Assembly (NCBI RefSeq): GCF_014651495.1
Contig: NZ_BMWZ01000004.1
Location: forward strand, 372,001-436,000
DNA from: Algibacter mikhailovii
GTDB lineage: Bacteria; Bacteroidota; Bacteroidia; Flavobacteriales; Flavobacteriaceae
Direction: 5' to 3'
DNA: 64,000 nucleotides
A program made the position numbers and the translations under genes. Under the pieces are notes generated by a model. That model was given only the letters and a program-made list of their open reading frames with translations, had not been told where the DNA came from and did not search any database. How positions within the stretch are numbered: the stretch's first letter is position 1; each line of letters begins with the position of its first letter. This document shows, piece after piece, positions 8,936 to 16,028 of the stretch.

Positions 8936-9721
8936 TTACCTGGTTATATTTCCTGGGGTTCCAAAGAAGCCATTGCCATTTAAATACGGATCTTCATTAG
9001 TAATATGATAATGGTAAATGCCATTTGGAAAATCAGCAGTCACACCAGTATGACCATGATAGGCGTCTAAGTCGTCATTGGTAATTGTTTTTCCATTTTC
9101 TTGAGGGCCATAAACAGGAAACCCATCAGACAATAAACCTAAAAAGGCATCCTCTCCAAATTCTTGTGTTAAAAACGTGGGTTCAATATGATAATGATAA
9201 TTACTTTGTCCTGCAGGGTGCCCTAAGTACTGATCAAAAGAATTAATTTCATTGGTTAACGGCGAACCACCCGCAGCATATTGATTAAAGAACACCACGC
9301 CATTTCTAGAAATACCAATGGGCCCCATGGGAGTCACCTCCTTATTTGAAGCTTCTTCAGGGTTTAAGGTTATGGTTAACACAATATTTTGAGCCTCAAT
9401 GCGATTCGGGTTTAAACGGAATTCACTATTGGTCCCATTATAAGCTTCATAAAGCGGATTGTTAGTGGGCCAATATGGACTTGTGTGATTTGGTAAATCT
9501 TGAGTAGTAAAGGTTACGGTATTTCCGTTTATCGCATAAGATAGTCCTGTACCTTCAAATTTCTCTAGCACAGCACTAATATCGTAAGCTGTGTTTCCCC
9601 CTTGGTCAACCTCTTCTTCCTCTTGCTCTTGAACCATCGGTGCATCATCACCATTTGAGCAGGCGGTCACCACAAAGAATACTAAAGTTATTAAAATTAA
9701 TATGCGTTTATAAATTATCAT
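8936..9721 (-). CDS. YHYH-domain lipoprotein
   Basis: A 261-residue lipoprotein whose lipid cysteine is followed by SNGDD and an acidic, Glu-rich linker, resembling the Bacteroidota surface-lipoprotein export signal. The mature part carries the family motif twice: NYHYHIEPTF and GIYHYHIT near the C terminus. YHYH-family proteins are uncharacterised; the paired Tyr/His residues suggest metal binding, which is inference. A larger YHYH protein with EF-hands is encoded in the same block (11406-12491). It lies 20 nt after the sulfatase gene and abuts the MORN gene, so the three are almost certainly co-transcribed. Confidence 0.82.
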   Translation of the reverse strand: MIIYKRILILITLVFFVVTACSNGDDAPMVQEQEEEEVDQGGNTAYDISAVLEKFEGTGLSYAINGNTVTFTTQDLPNHTSPYWPTNNPLYEAYNGTNSEFRLNPNRIEAQNIVLTITLNPEEASNKEVTPMGPIGISRNGVVFFNQYAAGGSPLTNEINSFDQYLGHPAGQSNYHYHIEPTFLTQEFGEDAFLGLLSDGFPVYGPQENGKTITNDDLDAYHGHTGVTADFPNGIYHYHITNEDPYLNGNGFFGTPGNITR

Positions 9722-9741
9722 GATTATTGTAAATTATATTA

Positions 9742-11097
9742 TTATTGTCTTAGTCTAACCAACTCAGCTTCCAAAGCTGTCATCGCATTTAATGCTTCGT
9801 TGGATAATGGAAGCCTATTTGCACTTAATAAATTAATACTTTCTAATGGGTCATCAATCAAGTGATATAATCCCTCTTCTCCAGTATTAAATCTTATAAG
9901 CTTATAGGTAGCATCTCTAATCGTGTAATCCAAACTATTTACATCGGTTCCAATTTCGGAATACGCAAAATTTCGGACTTCTTGCCCTGGCGTGCTTAAC
10001 ATGGACTCAAAATTTTTACTGTCATTGATTTCATCAATTTCATTACCTGCTATACTAGCAATGGTAGCAAAAAGATCTGTTGTATTTAACAAGGCATCTT
10101 CCTGTTCGCCAATACGGGTAATATTTTTCCCTGAGATAACCATAGGTACATTAACACCGCCTTGATAAAGGCTGTTTTTTGCACGACGACTATTATACGT
10201 TTGCACCACCTGATTTGGCGTACCGTTATCGCCCATAAAAATAATAACGGTATTATCGCGTTCTTCCTCACTCATAGAAGCTATTAACCTTCCCATTTCT
10301 GAGTCCATAGCTTCTAACATAGCCAGATAATAGGGTAATGGATTAGCGGCTATATCCGCATCTCCTGAAGGTAACGCGCCTTGAGAATGCAATTCATTGG
10401 GAGGTAAATGAAACGGGGTGTGTGGTGCATTATAGGCCAACCACAAAAACCAAGGTTGCTCTTGGGCATCAATCCAATCAATGGCTAAATCTGTAAACTT
10501 AGACGTGCTGTACGTTGTGGTATTGGTAGATTGACCATTTTCAACTAAATCCCAGTTCCAATAAGACCGTAGCGTACCACTAAGAAAACCCGCGTAGTCT
10601 CCAACAATTGAATTTGTAGGATGATCTAGATCTCTTGATAAATGCCATTTTCCAATTACGGCATGCGCATAACCCGAATTATTTTCGTCCAGATATTCTT
10701 GGATTGACGTTTCTGATATTGGCATTTCTTGAGACACGGTGGTAACACCTGTTCTAAAACCATATTTCCCAGTAAGCATGCTACCGCGAGTTGGCGTACA
10801 TAGTGGGTAAGACCACAAGTTATTAAAGCGCAAGCCATTATTTAGTAAGGCCTGTAGATTAGGCATATTTGGCTTCAACGCACCGATGTCATACCCTGGT
10901 GTTGCATCCAGTCCCATATCATCCGCTATAACTAATAAAATGTTAGGTTTGGTATTATTAGTTTCTTCTGGTGTTTCTTCAGGTGTTCCCTCTGTTTTTT
11001 CAAGTTCAACCAAGACATCTTCTGCATTACTGCAAGCATAACTGAGGGTTAAAACTAAACATAGTAGTAAATAAATTGATTTCATTGGGGTAGTCAT
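9742..11097 (-). CDS. Sulfatase (formylglycine-dependent), surface lipoprotein
   Basis: A 451-residue alkaline-phosphatase-superfamily sulfatase. The metal-binding DD is at 59-60. The maturation motif CTPTR is at 100-104, with Cys100 the residue to be converted to formylglycine. GKWHL at 149-153, APHTPFH at 224-230 and MGDNG at 288-292 complete the active site. The signal peptide ends in LSYAC (lipid Cys22), followed by SNAED and a Glu/Thr/Pro-rich linker that looks like a surface-export signal. The substrate is unknown, and no carbohydrate-utilisation genes (SusC/D, glycoside hydrolases) accompany it, unlike most flavobacterial sulfatases. A second in-frame ATG lies four codons downstream. 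Confidence 0.9.
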   Translation of the reverse strand: MTTPMKSIYLLLCLVLTLSYACSNAEDVLVELEKTEGTPEETPEETNNTKPNILLVIADDMGLDATPGYDIGALKPNMPNLQALLNNGLRFNNLWSYPLCTPTRGSMLTGKYGFRTGVTTVSQEMPISETSIQEYLDENNSGYAHAVIGKWHLSRDLDHPTNSIVGDYAGFLSGTLRSYWNWDLVENGQSTNTTTYSTSKFTDLAIDWIDAQEQPWFLWLAYNAPHTPFHLPPNELHSQGALPSGDADIAANPLPYYLAMLEAMDSEMGRLIASMSEEERDNTVIIFMGDNGTPNQVVQTYNSRRAKNSLYQGGVNVPMVISGKNITRIGEQEDALLNTTDLFATIASIAGNEIDEINDSKNFESMLSTPGQEVRNFAYSEIGTDVNSLDYTIRDATYKLIRFNTGEEGLYHLIDDPLESINLLSANRLPLSNEALNAMTALEAELVRLRQ

Positions 11098-11163
11098 TTT
11101 TACATAAATTTTAGCATGAAACGAGATCTAAAGATTTTTTTTGGGATTGGTTTTTCAGAAAAC

Positions 11164-11322
11164 CTATTCGAATTGATTTTCTATAAAAACGAATTCCTGC
11201 TTACCGGAATGTTTCATCTTTGTATGACCACTAAAATTATATATGATATATAAATTCAATAGTAATAGGGTTATAGAGGCTACCAATAAAGAAAGCATAA
11301 GTTTTCTTCGGTTAAGTTTCAT
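11164..11322 (-). CDS. Small membrane protein, 52 residues, first gene of an ECF-type promoter unit
   Basis: Reads MKLNRRKLMLSLLVASI, then a hydrophobic helix to about residue 30, then a polar tail ending FVFIENQFE. The basic N terminus and single helix suggest an inner-membrane peptide with the tail outside the cytoplasm, or an uncleaved signal anchor. It lies alone in a 308-nt gap that would otherwise be empty. The conserved promoter at 11343-11371 has its -10 box 20 nt before the ATG. The sulfatase gene starts 66 nt downstream. I do not recognise the family. The promoter position and clean reading frame support it as real, but conservation has not been tested. Confidence 0.6.
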   Translation of the reverse strand: MKLNRRKLMLSLLVASITLLLLNLYIIYNFSGHTKMKHSGKQEFVFIENQFE

Positions 11323-11342
11323 TATTTCAAGTTTGTTTCCTT

Positions 11343-11371
11343 TTTAGATGCCTCTTTAAATAAAAACTTGC
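11343..11371 (-). promoter_or_regulatory. ECF-type promoter (P4) for the small peptide-sulfatase-YHYH-MORN-SCO unit
   Basis: On the minus strand, GCAAGTTTT (11363-11371), 11 nt, then GCATCTAAA (11343-11351). Both boxes and the spacing are identical to the sites before the sigma gene and the small membrane gene. The -10 box ends 20 nt before the ATG at 11322. Confidence 0.78.
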
Positions 11372-11405
11372 GCCTAAAGTAAAAAAAAATTAAAATAGAG
11401 GGATT

Positions 11406-12491
11406 TTACCTTTTCGGCCTCCCACTTTTTTTCAATTCTTCAGCTGTAATATAGCCGTCTTTATTGGCATCTACCTTTGAGAAATTGGCACTCAAGGGTC
11501 CTTTTACTTCAGCTTTAGACAATTTACCATCGTTATTTTCATCCAGTCTTTCCATTAATTGCCCTGCATTAGGACGTCCCCCTTGACCTCTTAAACCAAT
11601 TTGATCTTGACTGACCTCCCCCATTAAACATCTGCCCACATAAGGAAACGTATGGGTTACCATATACATATAGTTTCCTTGAATGGTGATGCCATTACAT
11701 GCATCTAAATCCCCTGAGCCTTCCACATATTCAAAATCAGAAGTGTAGGTACCGTTGTGATGCCCGTCAACTGAAATATCTAAAGTGTTTTTAGGATTGG
11801 TATAGGTGCAATCTTCACCTTCTCGATCACCACCAACCAATTGATAACTGGACTTGTAAGCGTTACCCTTTGAATAATACATTGGAAAACCATCATGGGC
11901 AAAACCAATATGTACTAAATCGTTACCTGTATCAAATGCTTCAATAACCGAAGTAGGTGCACCGTGGTAATGATAAGCGCCAGTAGGCTGTACATGGGCA
12001 TTATTAAAATCGAGCCCTAAATTAATGACATCTTGAAACGCCTCTACCCTATAGTTTTCTCCCGTATCACAAATAACCACTTCGGCAGTGCCTGGTTCAA
12101 ACTTCACACCGTTTAAAGACACTCCGGGTTCTCTCACCCATTGTGGGGTTCCTACATATTTTGGATGTAATGGAAACGTATATTTTTTGTTTTGAGCAGC
12201 AATGGTATTCGGGTTTCCCTTTCTAGGAAAGGCACCTGTTTTATGATTAGGCAAGGCATTAGTCTCCATAACACGTTGCTCGCCCAAAATATTAACCTTT
12301 GTTTTAGTGCCAAAAGCTGCATCTTCTAAAATATAATCCCCAAAATAATCGGTATTACTTTCACTTTTATTAGTGGTATGGGCATGTGGTTTTGCGCCAT
12401 CATGACTGTGAAGACTTGTCTTTTTTTGACTCGTACAGCCTGCAGCAAGCACCATAGCCATAAGCAGTATCCATTGGTATCGATTTTTCAT
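11406..12491 (-). CDS. YHYH-domain lipoprotein with C-terminal EF-hand pair
   Basis: A 361-residue lipoprotein (lipobox LAAGC, Cys19). After the lipid Cys comes a His-rich stretch (HSHDGAKPHAH, 28-38). The central YHYH domain contains AYHYHGAPT and several further His residues. The C terminus holds two canonical EF-hand loops at 317-328 (DENNDGKLSKAE) and 341-352 (DANKDGYITAEE), so calcium binding is likely. The same EF-hand module occurs as a stand-alone protein at 14666-14959. It is encoded 25 nt after the EF-hand gene at 12517-13053 and probably shares its transcript. A joint metal- and calcium-dependent role at the cell surface is inference. Confidence 0.82.
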   Translation of the reverse strand: MKNRYQWILLMAMVLAAGCTSQKKTSLHSHDGAKPHAHTTNKSESNTDYFGDYILEDAAFGTKTKVNILGEQRVMETNALPNHKTGAFPRKGNPNTIAAQNKKYTFPLHPKYVGTPQWVREPGVSLNGVKFEPGTAEVVICDTGENYRVEAFQDVINLGLDFNNAHVQPTGAYHYHGAPTSVIEAFDTGNDLVHIGFAHDGFPMYYSKGNAYKSSYQLVGGDREGEDCTYTNPKNTLDISVDGHHNGTYTSDFEYVEGSGDLDACNGITIQGNYMYMVTHTFPYVGRCLMGEVSQDQIGLRGQGGRPNAGQLMERLDENNDGKLSKAEVKGPLSANFSKVDANKDGYITAEELKKSGRPKR

Positions 12492-12516
12492 CTTTTAATT
12501 ATATGTTACATGAAAC

Positions 12517-13053
12517 TTAGTCTCTGCCTCTTCGTTGTGGTTTGTCCGCTTTAGCATAAAACACTTTCAATTCGTCTAAATCAAGTGCATGGTCATTGTT
12601 TGTGTCAATCTCGTTAAAATGCTTGGATAATTCACTTTTACCTTTAGCCGCTACCTCAAGTTCATTTAATTTCTTATCCCCATCATCATCTACCTCCTTT
12701 AAGATTTTTTTAGCCGAAACCTTCTTCGGCTTTTTATTATTTAATGAGGCTTCCAGTTCGTCTAAATCAATGAATGCATCACCATTGGTATCAATCGTCT
12801 CAAAATGTTCCTTAATGTGGCCTCTTTCATCTTGTGAAGCTTCATCTTCATCAATTTGACCATCGCTATTGGTATCCAACCGCTCCATTATTTGCGACGC
12901 ATCAGGTTTACCACCACCGCTTTGATCTTGGGGACCTTGTCCGCCACCTCTTCTTCCGCCTTGGCCTCCTCCAGGAGGTCCTTGCGCAAATAGGCCAAAA
13001 CAAAGTAGCATGGAAAATAGGATTGTGCCTGTTTTAAAATTATAATATTTCAT
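12517..13053 (-). CDS. Exported EF-hand protein, four calcium-binding loops
   Basis: A 178-residue protein with a signal peptide (MKYYNFKTGTILFSMLLCFGLFAQ) followed by a Gly/Gln/Arg-rich low-complexity linker. It has four EF-hand loops, such as DTNSDGQIDEDE, DTNGDAFIDLDE, DDDGDKKLNELE and DTNNDHALDLDE. The loops come in two pairs like calmodulin, though the spacing differs and it is secreted. A role as a periplasmic or surface calcium sensor or buffer is inferred. A hairpin terminator lies between it and the upstream CotH gene, so it may have its own promoter; none matching the ECF motif was found. Confidence 0.82.
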   Translation of the reverse strand: MKYYNFKTGTILFSMLLCFGLFAQGPPGGGQGGRRGGGQGPQDQSGGGKPDASQIMERLDTNSDGQIDEDEASQDERGHIKEHFETIDTNGDAFIDLDELEASLNNKKPKKVSAKKILKEVDDDGDKKLNELEVAAKGKSELSKHFNEIDTNNDHALDLDELKVFYAKADKPQRRGRD

Positions 13054-13118
13054 ATTGATTTTTACTTTTATAAAATGAAATCGGTTATGGTAAAAACCGC
13101 GTACGTGACGATTCCTTT

Positions 13119-13150
13119 AAAAAGACTTCGCAATCGCTCACGAAGCCTTT
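13119..13150 (-). terminator. Putative terminator after the CotH-type kinase gene
   Basis: On the minus strand AAAGGCTTCG pairs with CGAAGTCTTT with one mismatch and a 10-nt loop, followed by a T-rich stretch. It sits 38 nt after the CotH stop and divides the block, although read-through is possible. Confidence 0.6.
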
Positions 13151-13187
13151 AACCAAAATAACCAACCAAACTAAAATTTATGTAATT

Positions 13188-14633
13188 CTAATTATTCAAA
13201 TAACTATGAACTGCCGACGACCGCTCTGAAACATGATTTTTTAATTGATTTACTGCGGTTTGAAAATCAGCACTAGAATTTAAAAACGTATATCCTGGCA
13301 CTTCCGTAGTGGCATAAGGTCCAATCAAGTCAGCGTAAGTATTGTACAGCGCCTGTATGGTATTTTCATTAAAAGGACCATCGACAACCTCTTGTAAATA
13401 CGCATCATATTTAGCCTTATATACCGCATCCTGATACATATAGCCAATGATTGGCCATTGTGACGCATTCAAATCTGAAAAATCTAAGGCTAAAGCACCT
13501 CCTCTTTTACCATCTTGTAAGGCCTCATTATTATCCCAAGGAATCCAAGTTAATTTATGAGTATCCGGATTATTATATAAGTAATAGTTATGCGTCATAA
13601 GACCGTAAGTATCCCAATTTTGAATCACCGTATTCACAGCTAGGTATTTTAAAAACACATCGGTATCAAAAACAGTTTCTAGATTGGCTCTCCAAGTTTC
13701 AGGATCGGTGGTTCTTATGTCATCATTAATGGCTGCCAATAAACTAGCAACATCCGTAAAATCAGCTTCATCCTCATTGGTTTTCTTCACATACTCATCT
13801 TCATCATAAGTCCCTGCTGCAAAGCTAGCTGCATCACCGTCTGGTTTGTATAAATTCCCATCGTCATCCGAAAATTGGGTGTCTAATACACTACCATCCA
13901 CTTCTTCTACTAAAGTATACAAGCCAAAAAACTCAGGCCCATCACCATGATCAACATATAAGGTATAAAATCCTGTATGCGATCCGGCTAAACCAGCATT
14001 TCTAAACACATCACCAGCTACCTTTTCGCGAAGCATGGATTGATCGTCATAATTGTTTTTAAGACTAAACTTTTTAAATCCATAAAACCGTTGATTATCA
14101 ATTTGCGGATAATCATCCTCAAACTCATCAAAATCCAACTTAAACGAAAGTTTTAAAATGCCATTTCTCCAACTCGATTGTAAGCTCGAGTTGCCTTTAA
14201 AACGCACCCCTACGCGGTACCATTCTTTGCCATTATAAAAGATTTCGGCAGGCACAAAAATAGGATCTTCTTCTACGTCTAGCAATCCGCCGCCAGAATT
14301 AGAGGCACCGAAAACCCCGTAATTAGCAGTCATATCATCCAACATACTTTGCCATCGGGCTTCGGTTATAACGATATCAAATCTTTTTACAACAGTGTCA
14401 TCAAAAACTTCGTCAAAATTTGGATCTACATCCTTGGTATGCGTTTCGGTAGTCCAATCGGTGGCCACAAAATTAGTATCATCTTCCACTTCGGCTTCAC
14501 CGTCTACTTCCCCTTCTTCTCCTACTAGAACATCTTCTGCAACAGTATCATCACTACAGGCCACAAAGCCCATGATAAAACAAGTATACAGTGAGATTTT
14601 CAGTAGCGTTTTTGTAGATTTTAGCATTTTCAT
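13188..14633 (-). CDS. CotH-family secreted protein kinase, surface lipoprotein
   Basis: A 481-residue lipoprotein (GFVAC, lipid Cys26) with an acidic SDDTVAED start and a Glu/Asp-rich linker, resembling a surface-export signal. The CotH kinase domain is recognisable: FKGNSS (145-150), GLYTLVEEVDG (237-247), NWDTYGLMTHNYYLY (339-353) and WIPWDNNEAL (363-372). Asp341 and Asp367 are candidates for the catalytic and metal-binding acids. CotH of Bacillus is an atypical kinase that phosphorylates spore-coat proteins; bacterial homologues outside Firmicutes are little studied. Here the adjacent EF-hand proteins could be substrates or calcium-dependent partners, which is inference. The gene follows the small EF-hand gene by 32 nt. 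Confidence 0.85.
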   Translation of the reverse strand: MKMLKSTKTLLKISLYTCFIMGFVACSDDTVAEDVLVGEEGEVDGEAEVEDDTNFVATDWTTETHTKDVDPNFDEVFDDTVVKRFDIVITEARWQSMLDDMTANYGVFGASNSGGGLLDVEEDPIFVPAEIFYNGKEWYRVGVRFKGNSSLQSSWRNGILKLSFKLDFDEFEDDYPQIDNQRFYGFKKFSLKNNYDDQSMLREKVAGDVFRNAGLAGSHTGFYTLYVDHGDGPEFFGLYTLVEEVDGSVLDTQFSDDDGNLYKPDGDAASFAAGTYDEDEYVKKTNEDEADFTDVASLLAAINDDIRTTDPETWRANLETVFDTDVFLKYLAVNTVIQNWDTYGLMTHNYYLYNNPDTHKLTWIPWDNNEALQDGKRGGALALDFSDLNASQWPIIGYMYQDAVYKAKYDAYLQEVVDGPFNENTIQALYNTYADLIGPYATTEVPGYTFLNSSADFQTAVNQLKNHVSERSSAVHSYLNN

Positions 14634-14665
14634 ATATATAGGTTTGTTGTTAATGTATAGTGCTT

Positions 14666-14959
14666 CTAGTCATTATTAGACTTCCCTTTCCCTTTTGGCC
14701 TTGGTGCTTTTTTTAATTCTTCTTCAGTTATAAAACCATCTTCATTGGCATCCACCTCAGCAAAATGATCTTTTAAAGGCCCTTTTACTTCTTTCTGTGA
14801 TAATTTCCCATCTTCGTTAGCATCCATTTTTTCTAGAAGCTGCTCAAAAGTTGGTGGTTTTTTTCTATCCTTATTATTTTCTGATTGTGCAAAGGCGCTA
14901 TTCGAGATAAATAAGATCATTCCTAAAACTAAACCGGCTGTTCTTAATACATTTTTCAT
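14666..14959 (-). CDS. Small exported EF-hand protein
   Basis: A 97-residue protein with a signal peptide (MKNVLRTAG to SAFAQ) and two EF-hand loops, DANEDGKLSQKE and DANEDGFITEEE. The basic tail KAPRPKGKGK closely matches the C-terminal module of the YHYH protein at 11406-12491. The reading frame extends 26 codons further upstream, but the ATG at 14959 gives a proper signal peptide and lies 25 nt after the -10 box of an ECF-type promoter, so I use it. It is the first gene of its unit, followed by the CotH kinase. Calcium binding is very likely from the loop sequences. Confidence 0.85.
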   Translation of the reverse strand: MKNVLRTAGLVLGMILFISNSAFAQSENNKDRKKPPTFEQLLEKMDANEDGKLSQKEVKGPLKDHFAEVDANEDGFITEEELKKAPRPKGKGKSNND

Positions 14960-14984
14960 TCTTTTGTTTTTATTGTTATGTGCT

Positions 14985-15013
14985 TTTAGATGCGTGTATT
15001 TTTCTAAACTTGT
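14985..15013 (-). promoter_or_regulatory. ECF-type promoter (P3) for the EF-hand-CotH unit
   Basis: On the minus strand ACAAGTTTA (15005-15013, 7 of 9 match), 11 nt, then GCATCTAAA (14985-14993, exact). The position, 25 nt before the ATG at 14959, and the spacing equal those of the other three sites. Confidence 0.72.
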
Positions 15014-15040
15014 GGTGGGCATTGTTAAAAAATTCACAAA

Positions 15041-15073
15041 AAAAAGACCCTCAATATATTGAAGGTCTTTTTT
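15041..15073 (-). terminator. Intrinsic terminator after the Spy-like gene
   Basis: A 15-bp stem (AAAAAGACCCTCAAT against ATTGAAGGTCTTTTT, one mismatch) with a short loop and flanking A/T runs on both sides. It ends the sigma-membrane protein-Spy unit and separates it from promoter P3. Confidence 0.78.
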
Positions 15074-15087
15074 AAACTGCCAGAAAA

Positions 15088-15657
15088 TTATTCCCGCGCT
15101 GCTGGAGGCGGTCTATTCGCATTTGGCCCATTAGGGCGCGGTGGCCTATTATCTTCAAAACCTTTAGATCGCGGTCCGCGTTCACCTTCTGGTCTAGCTC
15201 CTCTAGGACCTTGATCTCGGCCACCAACCCTAAGGCCATCCTCAATTATTTTGGCAAATTTCTCTTTTTGCTTCGCATTGCATAACGCCTGTACCTTCTT
15301 AAAATGCCTAAAAACTTCCAGGTCTTTAGCGGCTTCTTTTTCTCCAATCAAATGGACTATAGAATCCACGTTTACCTGATGCGATGGATCATCAGATAAG
15401 CCCTTGAACAAGGCATCTTTTAATTCTTTAATATCGTCTAGTAATCCGCGCATTTTTCGATGATGCTCCCGTCCTAATGTTCTAAAGGCGGCTTGCTGAG
15501 TGGCATCTAACCCGAGCTCCTTCACCAAAAAATCCCCAGGTCTAATTTGATCTTTAGGACCACCTTGGTCTCCTGCACCTAAATAATTATAGAGAAAGAA
15601 GGCATTCACTATAATTAAAAAGAAAAGTAAAAGGTATAAGGGTAATTTATTTTTCAT
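15088..15657 (-). CDS. Membrane-anchored Spy/CpxP-like periplasmic protein
   Basis: A 189-residue protein with an N-terminal hydrophobic anchor (residues 5-24), a helical periplasmic domain (LGLDATQQAAF, HHRKMRGLLDDIKELKD) and a proline/arginine/glycine-rich C-terminal tail of about 50 residues. The helical part resembles Spy/CpxP heavy-metal or envelope-stress proteins, where LTxxQ-like repeats bind misfolded protein or metal. It is the third gene of the second ECF unit, two bases from the small membrane gene. A role as the stress-sensing input to that sigma factor is inferred from gene order, as in the first unit at 4931-6476. Confidence 0.72.
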   Translation of the reverse strand: MKNKLPLYLLLFFLIIVNAFFLYNYLGAGDQGGPKDQIRPGDFLVKELGLDATQQAAFRTLGREHHRKMRGLLDDIKELKDALFKGLSDDPSHQVNVDSIVHLIGEKEAAKDLEVFRHFKKVQALCNAKQKEKFAKIIEDGLRVGGRDQGPRGARPEGERGPRSKGFEDNRPPRPNGPNANRPPPAARE

Positions 15658-15659
15658 AA

Positions 15660-15983
15660 TTAATTATTTATTAAAGCGGTATCATCGTCGCTAGAATACA
15701 GGCCGTAAGATTCTGCAAACACACTTACATTCTCATCATAAGATGAAGACGCCTCTAATTTTGTAAATGCAATGACATTTAAAACCACCAAGCACACTAA
15801 AGTGGCCAGTTGCAATTGCGGTGTAAACCAGGACCAAGCCACTTGCTTCACTTCCTTTTCAGCAAATAAAACCTGCATGGTTTTATCTTTAAAAAAAGGA
15901 GACACGTTTACGGTTTCGATAGCATCAAATGCTTCAAACGTGCTATCAATTTTATCCTGTATGTTTTTATTTGTTTCCATCAT
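15660..15983 (-). CDS. Small single-pass membrane protein, putative anti-sigma factor
   Basis: A 107-residue protein with a short cytoplasmic N-terminal half (DKIDSTFEAFDAIETVNVSPFF), one hydrophobic segment at about 52-76 and a short acidic C-terminal tail. It lies between the ECF sigma gene and the Spy-like gene, the place of an anti-sigma factor. Its own ECF-type promoter (P2) sits in the 45 nt after the sigma stop. No family domain is recognised, so the anti-sigma role rests on context and topology. The start could be the first or the second of two adjacent ATG codons. Confidence 0.65.
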   Translation of the reverse strand: MMETNKNIQDKIDSTFEAFDAIETVNVSPFFKDKTMQVLFAEKEVKQVAWSWFTPQLQLATLVCLVVLNVIAFTKLEASSSYDENVSVFAESYGLYSSDDDTALINN

Positions 15984-15998
15984 ACTCGCTTATAATAA

Positions 15999-16027
15999 TT
16001 TAGATGCCATATGTTTTTAAAACTTGC
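15999..16027 (-). promoter_or_regulatory. ECF-type promoter (P2) before the putative anti-sigma gene
   Basis: On the minus strand GCAAGTTTT (16019-16027), 11 nt, then GCATCTAAA (15999-16007), both exact. It fits wholly between the sigma stop at 16029 and the ATG at 15983, giving the anti-sigma and Spy genes extra transcription. Confidence 0.75.
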
Positions 16028-16028
16028 G

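Noticed and set aside
12490-12516. Possible fifth ECF motif before the YHYH/EF-hand gene
   Set aside because: An AAGTTT is present, but the second box at the 11-nt spacing hardly matches GCATCTAAA.
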